This document shows, in pieces, positions 44,044 through 54,240 of a stretch of DNA of 64,000 nucleotides. The position numbers and the translations under genes were made by a program. Source of the DNA: an uncultured bacterium (GTDB lineage Bacteria > Bacillota > Clostridia > Lachnospirales > Lachnospiraceae). The stretch covers positions 42,312 through 106,311 of the forward strand of contig CAMXIF010000011.1 in the NCBI GenBank assembly GCA_947243845.1, given 5' to 3'. The notes below the pieces were generated by a model, which saw only the letters and a list, made by a program, of their open reading frames with translations, did not search any database and was not told the DNA's origin. Each line of letters starts with the position of its first letter. Position 1 is the stretch's first letter.

Positions 44044-44826
44044 TTACAATAGACCATTTATGTCCGTATCTACATTGTTGAGAATACTCTCTATTTTGTT
44101 CTTGGCATCAAAGAGCAACGTCCGGACCAAAGAAGCTTTATCCTCTGAAAAGCGAAAAATCGGTATGGCAATACTGATCGCTGCCGTAACGCGTCCGTTT
44201 TTGCGTATAGGAACAGCATAGCAGCGGATGTACTGAGTAGATTCCTCGATTTCATACGTAAAACCTTGAATACGCGCCGTATGAATCTGTTCTAGCAGAA
44301 TCTCAAGGTCTGTGATGGTATTGGGGGTCAGCGCTTTTAATCCATTGGGATAGAGTTTTTTCAGATCGTTCATTTCATAATCCATCAAAAGCGCTTTCCC
44401 CAAAGAAGTGCCATATGCCGGAAGCCTGTTACCAACCCTGGATGTCATACGGATAAACTCCGGCGAATCTATTTTCTTCAGATACAAAACATCCCCATCA
44501 ACAAGCGTGGCAAAATGAGAAGTCTCCAGACAGATGTTCGTCATGTTGGTGAGAATCTTCTCCACCTCGTCCAGAAAATTTAATTGTGTCAGATAAGCAT
44601 TTCCTACCTGATAAGCTGAATAATCAATTCTATAATGCGCATTGCTGTCAATTGTGAGGAAATGTCTGGCCGTTAAGGTATAAAGGATTGGATACAGACT
44701 GCTTTTGGGAGAATTGGTAATACTGCAAATATCAGTGAGTGTATAAGCAGAAGGGTTGGCCGCTACCAATTCCAGAATATCCAGCACTCTGCTGGTAGAA
44801 CGATGTATATTTTTGTCTTGCTCCAT
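44044..44826 (-). CDS. IclR-family transcriptional regulator
   Basis: A 260-aa regulator: N-terminal winged helix (STSRVLDILELVAANPSAYT, TDICSITNSPKSSLYPILYTL) and a C-terminal GAF-like effector domain (RVGNRLPAYGTSLGKALLM, GFTYEIEESTQYIRCYAVPI). The protein begins MEQDKN after AGGAGG. First gene of the minus-strand galactonate operon and divergent from the ABC/GH35 operon. Two copies of a GTTC-TATATA-GAAC palindrome flank the intergenic region, one near each operon start, and are the likely operators. The ligand is inferred to be galactonate or a product. Confidence 0.93.
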   Translation of the reverse strand: MEQDKNIHRSTSRVLDILELVAANPSAYTLTDICSITNSPKSSLYPILYTLTARHFLTIDSNAHYRIDYSAYQVGNAYLTQLNFLDEVEKILTNMTNICLETSHFATLVDGDVLYLKKIDSPEFIRMTSRVGNRLPAYGTSLGKALLMDYEMNDLKKLYPNGLKALTPNTITDLEILLEQIHTARIQGFTYEIEESTQYIRCYAVPIRKNGRVTAAISIAIPIFRFSEDKASLVRTLLFDAKNKIESILNNVDTDINGLL

Positions 44827-44854
44827 GATTTCCTCCTAACGTATATGAATATAG

Positions 44855-44872
44855 AGTTCTTATATAGGAACT
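44855..44872. promoter_or_regulatory. Probable IclR operator next to the iclR gene
   Basis: AGTTCTTATATAGGAACT is a near-perfect 18-bp palindrome located about 29 nt before the iclR ATG. It shares the layout GTTCnTATATAnGAAC with the site at 45053-45068, which supports recognition by one dimeric regulator. Confidence 0.7.
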
Positions 44873-44995
44873 AAATGAATTATATCATCCAAAGCAGCAA
44901 GTGTCAAACACTAAGATATTTTTTTTGAATATTGTTACTTTTGCACATTCAGGAGTGCTTATATATGAGAAAAAATGTAATTTTTAAGAAATATC

Positions 44996-45024
44996 TTTAC
45001 AAACCTTAACTCATATGATAGGAT
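44996..45024 (+). promoter_or_regulatory. Probable promoter of the ABC transporter/GH35 operon
   Basis: TTTACA (44996-45001) and TAGGAT (45019-45024) are 17 nt apart. The predicted start near 45031 places the 45053-45068 palindrome about 20-40 nt downstream, a blocking position. Confidence 0.55.
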
Positions 45025-45052
45025 AAACGCATAAAACGTATATAGAAAATAG

Positions 45053-45068
45053 GTTCGTATATACGAAC
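45053..45068. promoter_or_regulatory. Probable IclR operator before the binding-protein gene
   Basis: GTTCGTATATACGAAC is a perfect 16-bp palindrome, 25 nt before the binding-protein ATG. It repeats the half-sites of the operator at 44855-44872. Confidence 0.75.
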
Positions 45069-45093
45069 TGCAGAAAAAAGGAGGACTGTAATT

Positions 45094-46479
45094 ATGAAAA
45101 GAAAATTAACAGCGGCAATTACAACAGCGGCATTGGCTCTTACACTGTTAAGCGGATGCGGAAATACAAGCAACACGCCACAGCCATCTAACGAGCCTGC
45201 TGTCCAGGAACCGGCTTCAGGAGAAACTTCCGTAAAAGACACAGCCGATTCCACTGCCCAGACAGGAAATGGAGAGACCAAAACTGTTACCGTTTGGGCC
45301 TGGGATGACAACTTCAATGTAGCAGTTATGAAAGAGGCAGCTCGTGTTTATAGCGAAACCAGCCCCGAAGCTAATATTAATGTAGATGTGGTAAGCCTTT
45401 CCAAAGAAGACGTTTACGTGAAATTGCAGACTGCCCTCGCCGGCGGCGGAAGCGGTTTGCCGGATATTGTACTGCTAGAAGATTATGTATCCGGAAAGTA
45501 TCTGAATACTTTCCCTGGTGCATTTGCGGATCTGACAGACAAATTTGACTATTCTCAGTTTCTCTCCTTTAAGGTAGATGCAGTAAGTCAGAATGGCAAA
45601 ACCTATGCACTGCCTTTTGATACTGGAGCAACAGCCCTTTACTATCGGCTGGATCTGATAGAACAGGCAGGCTACACCGAAGAAGATATGCAGGATCTGA
45701 CCTGGGACGAATTCATCGCAATAGGAAAAGACGTTACAGAAAAGACCGGCGTACAGATGATTGTGGAAATAGCCAATAATAAGACCACACTGGTAAGAGC
45801 AATGATGCAGTCTTGCGGTTTATGGTATTTTGATAAAGACGGTAATATTAGCATTCAGAATAATGAAGCGTTGGCAGCATCCTTTGATATTATCATGAAA
45901 ATGAAGGAAGCAGGCATCCTCTTTGAGGCAGAGAGCACAGAGGGCCGTGCAGGGGCTTTAAATAACGGCACCGTAGCATCAGTTGTCAATGCACCGTGGT
46001 TTATCTCTTCCATTCGCCAGGCCGAGGATCAGAAAGGACTATGGCGTGCAGCCAGGATTCCGAGAATCTCCACCTTAGACGCATCCATCAATGCCTCCAA
46101 TGTTGGCGGTTCCAGTTGGTATGTGCTGGAAAATTCAGCAGTAAAAGATGAAGCAATCGCTTTCTTACAGGGTGTATGGGAAGGCAATACGGACTTTTAC
46201 GATACCATTATGCGTAACCAGGGAGCAATGGGTTCCTATATCCCAGCCTATGACACCGGTGTATACGATGAAGAAGATGAATTTTTTGGCGGCCAAAAAT
46301 TGAATGGTCTTTTTGCCGAGGTACTGCCGGATGTTATTCCCGTAAATTATGGCGGATATGTAGCGGAAGCAAATGATGCCATCACCACTGCCTTGGCAAA
46401 TCTGTTCGAAGGCAAAACAGATATTAACGGCGCTTTAGAGCAAGCAGAATCGCAGCTGGCAAATCAGCTTGGCCGTTAA
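45094..46479 (+). CDS. Sugar ABC transporter substrate-binding lipoprotein
   Basis: A 461-aa CUT1 solute-binding protein. The lipoprotein signal MKRKLTAAITTAALALTLL ends at SGC with Cys22 lipidated, followed by a Pro/Ser/Thr/Gln-rich linker of about 40 residues and the domain start KTVTVWAWDDNFN. AGGAGG lies about 9 nt before the ATG. First gene of an operon with two permeases and a GH35 beta-galactosidase-type enzyme, opposite a galactonate catabolic operon. The ligand is therefore likely to be a galactose-containing oligosaccharide or acid. The gene is followed by a repeat array rather than directly by the permease gene. Confidence 0.93.
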   Translation: MKRKLTAAITTAALALTLLSGCGNTSNTPQPSNEPAVQEPASGETSVKDTADSTAQTGNGETKTVTVWAWDDNFNVAVMKEAARVYSETSPEANINVDVVSLSKEDVYVKLQTALAGGGSGLPDIVLLEDYVSGKYLNTFPGAFADLTDKFDYSQFLSFKVDAVSQNGKTYALPFDTGATALYYRLDLIEQAGYTEEDMQDLTWDEFIAIGKDVTEKTGVQMIVEIANNKTTLVRAMMQSCGLWYFDKDGNISIQNNEALAASFDIIMKMKEAGILFEAESTEGRAGALNNGTVASVVNAPWFISSIRQAEDQKGLWRAARIPRISTLDASINASNVGGSSWYVLENSAVKDEAIAFLQGVWEGNTDFYDTIMRNQGAMGSYIPAYDTGVYDEEDEFFGGQKLNGLFAEVLPDVIPVNYGGYVAEANDAITTALANLFEGKTDINGALEQAESQLANQLGR

Positions 46480-46481
46480 CA

Positions 46482-46686
46482 AAAGTTAATTTGCTTCGCA
46501 AATTAACTTTGCGAGATCCGCTACGCGGACTCGGATAAGCGGATACGCAGTAGATTTGCTTCGCAAATTAACTTTGCGAGATCCGCTGCGCGGACTCAGA
46601 TAAGCGGATACGCAGTAGATTTGCTTTGCAAATTAACTTTGCGAGATCCGTTGCGTGGACTCGGATTAGCGGATACGCAGTAGATT
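46482..46686 (+). repeat. Tandem palindromic repeat array, three units of 65-bp period
   Basis: The core GCGAGATCCG recurs at 46511, 46576 and 46641, an exact 65-bp period. Each unit contains hairpin 1, GAG(A)TCCGC / GCGGACTC with one bulged A and a 3-nt loop, then CTCGGATAAGCGGATAC, and hairpin 2 with the loop TTTGCTTCGCAAA. At the left edge hairpin 2 has a perfect 13-bp stem (46482-46494 with 46498-46510). Units differ at CTACGC, CTGCGC and TTGCGT; the last keeps pairing through G-U wobbles. The array sits between the binding-protein gene and the first permease gene of one operon. The same family occurs at 48478-48527 and 63762-64000. Confidence 0.9.
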
Positions 46687-46756
46687 TCCTATAACACAAG
46701 AAATACCCTGTGCGGATGCAGCAGTGCATCCGCATATTTGAACGGAGGAACAGCAA

Positions 46757-47641
46757 ATGAAGCATAAGAAGAAAGCAGGACCCAATTATAACAGGTACGG
46801 ATGGGCGTTTATAGCGGCAGCATTTCTCCTTTACTTAATCTTTACGATTTATCCGGCTGTAGAATCGCTGGCACTGGCCTTCCAGAGCCTGGAAGGCGGA
46901 AAATATGTTTTTGTGGGGCTAAAAAACTTTAAAAGAATGTTTGGGGATGCAATTTTTCTGCAATCCCTGAAAAATACCTTTTTGTACATGATAATTCAGG
47001 TGCCGGTGATGCTTATGCTGGCCTTGCTTCTGGCGGTAATGCTTAACAGCCGTTTCCTAAAGTGGAAAGGAATGTTCAGAACTTCTATCTTTCTGCCCTG
47101 TGTAACGTCCCTGGTAGCTTACTCAATTCTGTTCAAAATGATGTTTTCCCTGGACGGCATTGTGAATCAGTTCCTGATGCATTTGGGTATTTTGGAGCAG
47201 CCTTATCAGTTTCTGCAAAATTCTGTTTGGGCAAGAGCCGTCATTATCATTGCCATGCTTTGGCGGTGGACCGGCTACAATGTAATCTTCTACTTATCCG
47301 CACTACAGAACATTCCCAAGGAAACCTTTGAGGCAGCGAGGGTGGATGGAGCAAATGCAGCGCAAACTCTCTTCCGGGTAACTATTCCACAGCTGAAACC
47401 CATCGTGCTGCTGACGGCAATCATGTCCACCAATGGTACTTTACAGCTCTTTGATGAAACTATGAATATTACACAGGGCGGCCCGGCCAACTCCACCCTG
47501 ACGGTATCCCACTATATTTACAACCAATCGTTTGTCTATGCGCCTAACTTCGGATATGCTTCAGCCATCTCCTATATGGTTGTTTTCCTGATGATTATTC
47601 TGGCCATTATACAGTTTAGCGTTGCGGGAAAGGAAGGGTGA
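46757..47641 (+). CDS. Sugar ABC transporter permease, MalF type
   Basis: A 294-aa CUT1 permease with six predicted spans and the EAA loop FEAARVDGANAAQTLFRVTI. A basic N-terminus (KHKKKAGPNYNRYG) precedes the first span. GGAGG lies 9 nt before the ATG. The gap of 277 nt after the binding-protein gene, filled mostly by a repeat array, is unusually long for an operon of this kind. The second permease follows 7 nt later. Confidence 0.94.
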   Translation: MKHKKKAGPNYNRYGWAFIAAAFLLYLIFTIYPAVESLALAFQSLEGGKYVFVGLKNFKRMFGDAIFLQSLKNTFLYMIIQVPVMLMLALLLAVMLNSRFLKWKGMFRTSIFLPCVTSLVAYSILFKMMFSLDGIVNQFLMHLGILEQPYQFLQNSVWARAVIIIAMLWRWTGYNVIFYLSALQNIPKETFEAARVDGANAAQTLFRVTIPQLKPIVLLTAIMSTNGTLQLFDETMNITQGGPANSTLTVSHYIYNQSFVYAPNFGYASAISYMVVFLMIILAIIQFSVAGKEG

Positions 47642-47648
47642 TGCAGTA

Positions 47649-48473
47649 ATGTCAAAAGAAAGAAAATTAAAGACTATTAAAAACCTACTACTTCATATTT
47701 TTTTATTGATTGCAGTGCTGATTTCTGTATTTCCCTTTTACTGGATGTTGTCAGGATCCACAAATTCCAGCGTTGACATCACCGGCGGCGTCATGCGATT
47801 CGGACGTAATCTAAAAGAAAACTGGTCACAGCTTCAGGGAACTGCCAATGTATTTCTGGTCTGCTGGAATACAATTAAGACCACCTTACTGTATACGTTT
47901 CTTTCTATTCTGATCTGCGCCATGGCAGGCTATGGATTTGAAAAGTATCGCTCAAAAGGGAAGAATATTGTATATGCCATGTTTCTGCTTTCCATGATGA
48001 TTCCCTTCTCGGCACAGATGATTCCTCTGTTTAAGATGGCATCCAGAGCCAATATGCTGGATTCCCACGCAGCAATCATTTTACCTACTATCGCCATGCC
48101 CTTTCTTGTCTTTTTCTTCCGTCAGAGTTTTCAATCCTACCCTACGGAACTGATTGAAGCGGCCAGGGTAGATGGGGCCGGGGAATTTCGGATTTTCTTT
48201 CATCTGGTCATGCTGCCGATGAAATCTACCTTTGCCGCCGCAGCGATTTATGCCTTCATGAAACAGTGGAATAATTACCTGTGGCCGCTCATTGTAATAC
48301 AGAGTAACGAAAAGAAAACCTTTACACTGCTGCTCTCCTCACTGGCCTCCGCTTATTATGTGGATTATGGACAGCTGATGCTGGCAATCGTGTTGGCTAC
48401 ACTGCCGATCATCATTGTATTTTTGACTATGCAGAAACAGTTTGTGGAAGGAATTGTGGGAAGTTCCAAATAG
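47649..48473 (+). CDS. Sugar ABC transporter permease, MalG type
   Basis: A 274-aa CUT1 permease with the EAA loop IEAARVDGAGEFRIFFHLVM and six spans. The start is ATG 47649 (protein MSKERKLK), about 10 nt after GGAAGGG at the end of the upstream gene; the longer frame from 47622 overlaps that gene. As in the fructan locus, no ATPase gene is present. A single repeat-family copy separates it from the GH35 gene. Confidence 0.94.
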   Translation: MSKERKLKTIKNLLLHIFLLIAVLISVFPFYWMLSGSTNSSVDITGGVMRFGRNLKENWSQLQGTANVFLVCWNTIKTTLLYTFLSILICAMAGYGFEKYRSKGKNIVYAMFLLSMMIPFSAQMIPLFKMASRANMLDSHAAIILPTIAMPFLVFFFRQSFQSYPTELIEAARVDGAGEFRIFFHLVMLPMKSTFAAAAIYAFMKQWNNYLWPLIVIQSNEKKTFTLLLSSLASAYYVDYGQLMLAIVLATLPIIIVFLTMQKQFVEGIVGSSK

Positions 48474-48477
48474 AAAA

Positions 48478-48527
48478 ATTTGCGAGATCCGTTTTGCGGA
48501 CTCGGATTAGTGATGGGATTTCTATAA
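48478..48527 (+). repeat. Single copy of the palindromic repeat family
   Basis: TTGCGAGATCCGTTTTGCGG followed by ACTCGGATTAG matches the hairpin-1 part of the 46.5-kb array. The stem GAG(A)TCCGT / GCGGACTC keeps its bulged A and one G-U pair. Hairpin 2 is absent, and the right flank (GATTTCTATAA) resembles the right flank of the array (GATTTCCTATAA), so it may be a collapsed array. Confidence 0.75.
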
Positions 48528-48544
48528 TGTAGAAAGGAACGGAC

Positions 48545-50956
48545 ATGATGAGAGAATATACTATTGATGCAACAAACATAAAAAATCCCTTTTACCCTGC
48601 ACCTCTCAATATGGGCGGATGTGATGACAAAGGCAGAGAACTGGCGGTCGGAAATTATTTTCTGACTTTAGACAACGAACCGTTTTTTGGTGTTTGTGGT
48701 GAGGCTCATTTTTCACGTATGAACGAAGCCCTCTGGGAAGATGAAATCATTAAAATGAAATTAGGCGGCATTAACATTATCGCCAGTTATATTTTCTGGA
48801 TTCATCACGAGGAAAAAGAAGGGGAATTCGACTGGAGCGGCAACAAAAATCTGAGACATTTTCTGGCATTATGCAAGAAAAACGGCATGTATGTAATACT
48901 GCGCATCGGTCCATTTTCCCATGGTGAGTGCAGAAACGGCGGCTTCCCGGACTGGCTCTTCGGCAGACCCTTTGACCTGCGTTGTGATGACGAAGCCTAT
49001 TTGCAATATACGGAACGATTTTATAGGGAAATATATCGTCAGGCAGAAGGGATGCTGTTCAAAGACGGCGGACCTGTCATCGGCGTGCAATTAGAAAATG
49101 AACATGAACATGCCTCCTGCCCTTGGGAACTAACAACAGAAAACAGCAAGGAATGGGTAGTCAGCGGCCGGGAAGGAAGACAGCACATGGCCACTTTAAA
49201 GAAACTGGCTCAAAAAACCGGGTTCATTGTCCCCCTTTATACTGCCACTGCATGGGGTGGCGCTTGCGCGCCGGAAGATGTGGTTCTTCCCCTATGGGGT
49301 GGATATGCATTCCGGCCATGGATGTTCTATGACGGAAAGCTAAAGGAGCATCCTGCAACAGGAGAATACCTATACGGCGATTTTCATTGCAATACCGCAC
49401 CCAAATACTATAATTTTGATCCTGAATATCCAGCCGAGGACTTTCCTTATGCCTGCTGTGAAATGGGCGGCGGGATGAATGTCTATTATCCTTATCGGTT
49501 CCAACTCCCGATGGAGAGCGTAGGCGCAATGGCTCAGGTAAAAACAGGCAGCGGATGTAACTTCCTTGGATACTATATGTATCACGGCGGGACACACCCC
49601 AAGGGAAAAAACATTCCATGGCTGAATGAATGTGCTGTGCCGAAATTCTCTTATGACTACCAGGCACCTTTGGGCGAATTTGGACAAGTTCGTAAGTCTT
49701 TTCATCAATTAAAGCTACAGCATCTGTTTTATCATGAATTCCGGAAGGAAATAACCGCAGCCAAAACGGTTCTTTCCAAAGAAGCCATGGTACAGAAGCC
49801 GGAAGATGTAGAGACGCTGCGCTATGTGGCTCGTGTGGACGAATCCGGCCATGGCTTTCTGTTTGTTAATAATTATCAAGATCATGTGAACGGTATAGAG
49901 CAGAAGGATTTTGCGATAACTGTGCAGACAGACCGTGGTAACGTGCGCGTACCGGAAGAAGGAACTTTGAATCTGCCAAAAGACGGCAATGCTATCTGGC
50001 CAATCTGGTTTGACCTTCATGGATGCTTATTGAAATACGCCACAGTACAACTAGTTACAAGAGTTTCAGAAAACGGAAAAGTTTACTTCTTCTTTGTGCA
50101 GACAGGCAATGACAGAAGCGAGTTCGTATTTCAGGACGAGAATATTGATCTCCAGATGCATGCTGCCTGCCACCGCGATGGTAATACAGTATTTCTTGAA
50201 AAGGACCATTACAGCACTTTTTCTTTTACCGGAACAGATGGAACGGAGTGTATCATATGTACCTTACCGGAGCGGGAAGGTCTTAGATTATGGCAGATTG
50301 ACACAGAAGAAAAGCGTATACTTTTCCTTTCAGACAATCCGATTCTTTATAAAGATGGACACTTCGAACTGGAATATCACTGCGGAGAAAAATTACAGAT
50401 TGGAATTTTCCCGTCATGCAATGAAGTGATATATCTGGATGGCACTGCATTACAAAGCGCTGGCACAAATGGCATATTCCAGATGTTTGAAAGCTGGCAG
50501 CAGAAGAAGGAGCTGCGGTTTGAGTGGAAAGATGTAAGTACTGTCAATAAAGAGGGGGACGGTGCCCTGAAAAGGCCTGTGGTCGGCAGTCCTCTAACTT
50601 CCACCAAAGTGGTAAACGCCCGCGCCGTTCTACAATTTGCGCCGGAAGTCTTTGCTGACGTAAAACAGGTCCTGTTAAAGGTTCGTTACGAAGGAGATGT
50701 GGGATATGCTTTTATAGAAGGCGAAATGTTCCACGACAACTTTTGCAATGGCTCTCCGTGGGAAATCGACCTGATGCCCTATAAAGAAGAATTGTCGAAG
50801 TATGGTATGTACTTGTATGTTTCTCCCAGAAAAACAGGCGCATATGTAGACAACACCTCTGCTATGGCAGCTCGGTATGAAGTAGTAAAAGAACAGATTG
50901 CTCGAATCGACAGCGTAGAACTGGAAGCAGTCAAGCGAATAGAAATAAAACTATAG
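48545..50956 (+). CDS. GH35-type beta-galactosidase
   Basis: An 803-aa glycoside hydrolase with the GH35 TIM-barrel: GVCGEAHFSRMNEALWEDEI at the N-terminus, NIIASYIFWIHHEEKEGEFDW, then VIGVQLENEHEH with the acid/base Glu186 and YACCEMGGG with the probable nucleophile Glu306. Beta-rich domains follow. No signal peptide is seen, so it acts on imported substrate. AAAGGA lies 7 nt before the tandem ATGs. Being last in the transporter operon and opposite dgoD-dgoA-kinase, it likely releases a galactosyl unit from a compound that also yields galactonate. The nucleophile context is not the usual GH35 TEFW-type, so specificity is uncertain. Confidence 0.82.
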   Translation: MMREYTIDATNIKNPFYPAPLNMGGCDDKGRELAVGNYFLTLDNEPFFGVCGEAHFSRMNEALWEDEIIKMKLGGINIIASYIFWIHHEEKEGEFDWSGNKNLRHFLALCKKNGMYVILRIGPFSHGECRNGGFPDWLFGRPFDLRCDDEAYLQYTERFYREIYRQAEGMLFKDGGPVIGVQLENEHEHASCPWELTTENSKEWVVSGREGRQHMATLKKLAQKTGFIVPLYTATAWGGACAPEDVVLPLWGGYAFRPWMFYDGKLKEHPATGEYLYGDFHCNTAPKYYNFDPEYPAEDFPYACCEMGGGMNVYYPYRFQLPMESVGAMAQVKTGSGCNFLGYYMYHGGTHPKGKNIPWLNECAVPKFSYDYQAPLGEFGQVRKSFHQLKLQHLFYHEFRKEITAAKTVLSKEAMVQKPEDVETLRYVARVDESGHGFLFVNNYQDHVNGIEQKDFAITVQTDRGNVRVPEEGTLNLPKDGNAIWPIWFDLHGCLLKYATVQLVTRVSENGKVYFFFVQTGNDRSEFVFQDENIDLQMHAACHRDGNTVFLEKDHYSTFSFTGTDGTECIICTLPEREGLRLWQIDTEEKRILFLSDNPILYKDGHFELEYHCGEKLQIGIFPSCNEVIYLDGTALQSAGTNGIFQMFESWQQKKELRFEWKDVSTVNKEGDGALKRPVVGSPLTSTKVVNARAVLQFAPEVFADVKQVLLKVRYEGDVGYAFIEGEMFHDNFCNGSPWEIDLMPYKEELSKYGMYLYVSPRKTGAYVDNTSAMAARYEVVKEQIARIDSVELEAVKRIEIKL

Positions 50957-50966
50957 GATAATTATG

Positions 50967-51003
50967 AAAAAGGGACTGCCATTCAATCTGGCAATCCCTT
51001 TTT
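50967..51003. terminator. Bidirectional terminator between the GH35 gene and dnaJ
   Basis: AAAAAGGGA (50967-50975) pairs with TCCCTTTTT (50995-51003), with an inner TGCCA/TGGCA stem and one mismatch. A and T runs on either side let it serve the convergent genes in both directions. Confidence 0.88.
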
Positions 51004-51015
51004 GCATATTCTATT

Positions 51016-52197
51016 CTAAAACTTCCCAAACTTTTTCTTCTTCTTTCCGCCCGTCTGTTCTTCCGCACGATCCGAAGTAACATTCTTCGCCGCATTTAAG
51101 GAGTCTCCGGTCTGTTCGTCAAACTGCTTCAACAAATCCTTCGCCTCATGGGAAAGTTTGTCAGGCACCTGCACCACCAATGTCACATAATGGTCTCCAC
51201 GAACATCCTTATTACGCAGGGAAGGTACCCCCTTACCTTTCAGGCGGACTTTGGTATCTGTCTGCGTACCGGCTTTGACTTCATAGATTACCCGGCCATC
51301 CACCGTATCGATCACAATCTCTCCGCCCAGGGCCGCAATCGCAAAGGACATGGGTACAGTAGAATAGATGTTCTCATCCTGCCTCTGGAAAATGGGATGT
51401 CTTCCGACTACCACTTCCACTAACAAATCGCCTCTCGGACCGCCATTTGAGCCTGGCTCGCCCTTGTCGCGCAGACGGACACACTGTCCGTTGTCAATAC
51501 CTGCAGGGATAGATACCTGAATTTTCTTCTTATTAGCGATGTATCCTGTCCCCCGGCAGTCTGGACATTTATCCTTGACCACCTTACCGGTACCCTGACA
51601 GTCCGGACAGGTCTGTACATTCCTCATGATACCGCCAAAGGGTGATTGTCTGGTGAACACCACCTGACCCTTACCGCCACACTTAGTACAGGTCTCAGGG
51701 CTGGTGCCCGGTTTGGCTCCAGTACCATGGCAAGACTTACACTCATCCTTTAAAGTCAATTCTATTTCCTTATCTACGCCGAAGACAGCTTCCTCAAAAG
51801 TAATACGGACGCTTGTGCGCAGGTTTGCCCCTTTCATGGGGCCGCCTCCTCTGCCGCCGCGTCTGCCGCCACCGCCAAAGAAATCGCCAAAAATATCACT
51901 GAAGATATCGCCAAAAATATCACTGTTAAAATCAAAACCGCCAAAGCCGCCTGCACCGCCCGCGCCATCAAAGGCGGCATGACCATACTGATCATACTGC
52001 CTTCTCTTTTCAGGATCGCTTAAGACTGCATACGCCTCAGAAGCTTCTTTAAATTTCTTCTCTGCTTCCGCATCACCGGGGTTCATATCAGGATGATATT
52101 TCTTAGCCAGAACTCTGTATGCTTTTTTAATCGCGGCTTCATCGGCGTTTTTCTCAACGCCAAGCACCTCATAATAATCCCTTTTCTGTTCTGCCAT
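51016..52197 (-). CDS. dnaJ: Chaperone protein DnaJ
   Basis: A 393-aa type I Hsp40 co-chaperone. The J domain ([23 protein letters not shown] tripeptide) is followed by a Gly/Phe-rich linker containing a [19 protein letters not shown] stretch, four zinc-finger motifs ([32 protein letters not shown]) and the C-terminal substrate-binding domains. The C-terminus is a lysine-rich [11 protein letters not shown] tail. Last gene of the hrcA-grpE-dnaK-dnaJ operon, 87 nt after dnaK with a GC-rich hairpin between them. Confidence 0.98.
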   Translation of the reverse strand: MAEQKRDYYEVLGVEKNADEAAIKKAYRVLAKKYHPDMNPGDAEAEKKFKEASEAYAVLSDPEKRRQYDQYGHAAFDGAGGAGGFGGFDFNSDIFGDIFSDIFGDFFGGGGRRGGRGGGPMKGANLRTSVRITFEEAVFGVDKEIELTLKDECKSCHGTGAKPGTSPETCTKCGGKGQVVFTRQSPFGGIMRNVQTCPDCQGTGKVVKDKCPDCRGTGYIANKKKIQVSIPAGIDNGQCVRLRDKGEPGSNGGPRGDLLVEVVVGRHPIFQRQDENIYSTVPMSFAIAALGGEIVIDTVDGRVIYEVKAGTQTDTKVRLKGKGVPSLRNKDVRGDHYVTLVVQVPDKLSHEAKDLLKQFDEQTGDSLNAAKNVTSDRAEEQTGGKKKKKFGKF

Positions 52198-52243
52198 GAT
52201 AAACCCTTCCTACTCTGCCTATCCCTGTATTCTTAGTTTCGCA

Positions 52244-52265
52244 GGCTGCGCATATCCGCGCAGCC
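52244..52265 (-). other. Intercistronic hairpin between dnaK and dnaJ
   Basis: GGCTGCGC (52244-52251) and GCGCAGCC (52258-52265) form a perfect 8-bp GC-rich stem with a 6-nt loop. No T-run follows, so it more likely stabilises the dnaK mRNA or tunes dnaJ expression than ends transcription fully. Confidence 0.65.
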
Positions 52266-52284
52266 CTGTTAATTCCTATTCTGT

Positions 52285-54240
<1,956 letters not shown>

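Noticed and set aside
46482..46686. CRISPR array
   Set aside because: The whole 65-bp period is repeated, with no unique spacers, and no cas genes lie in the window.
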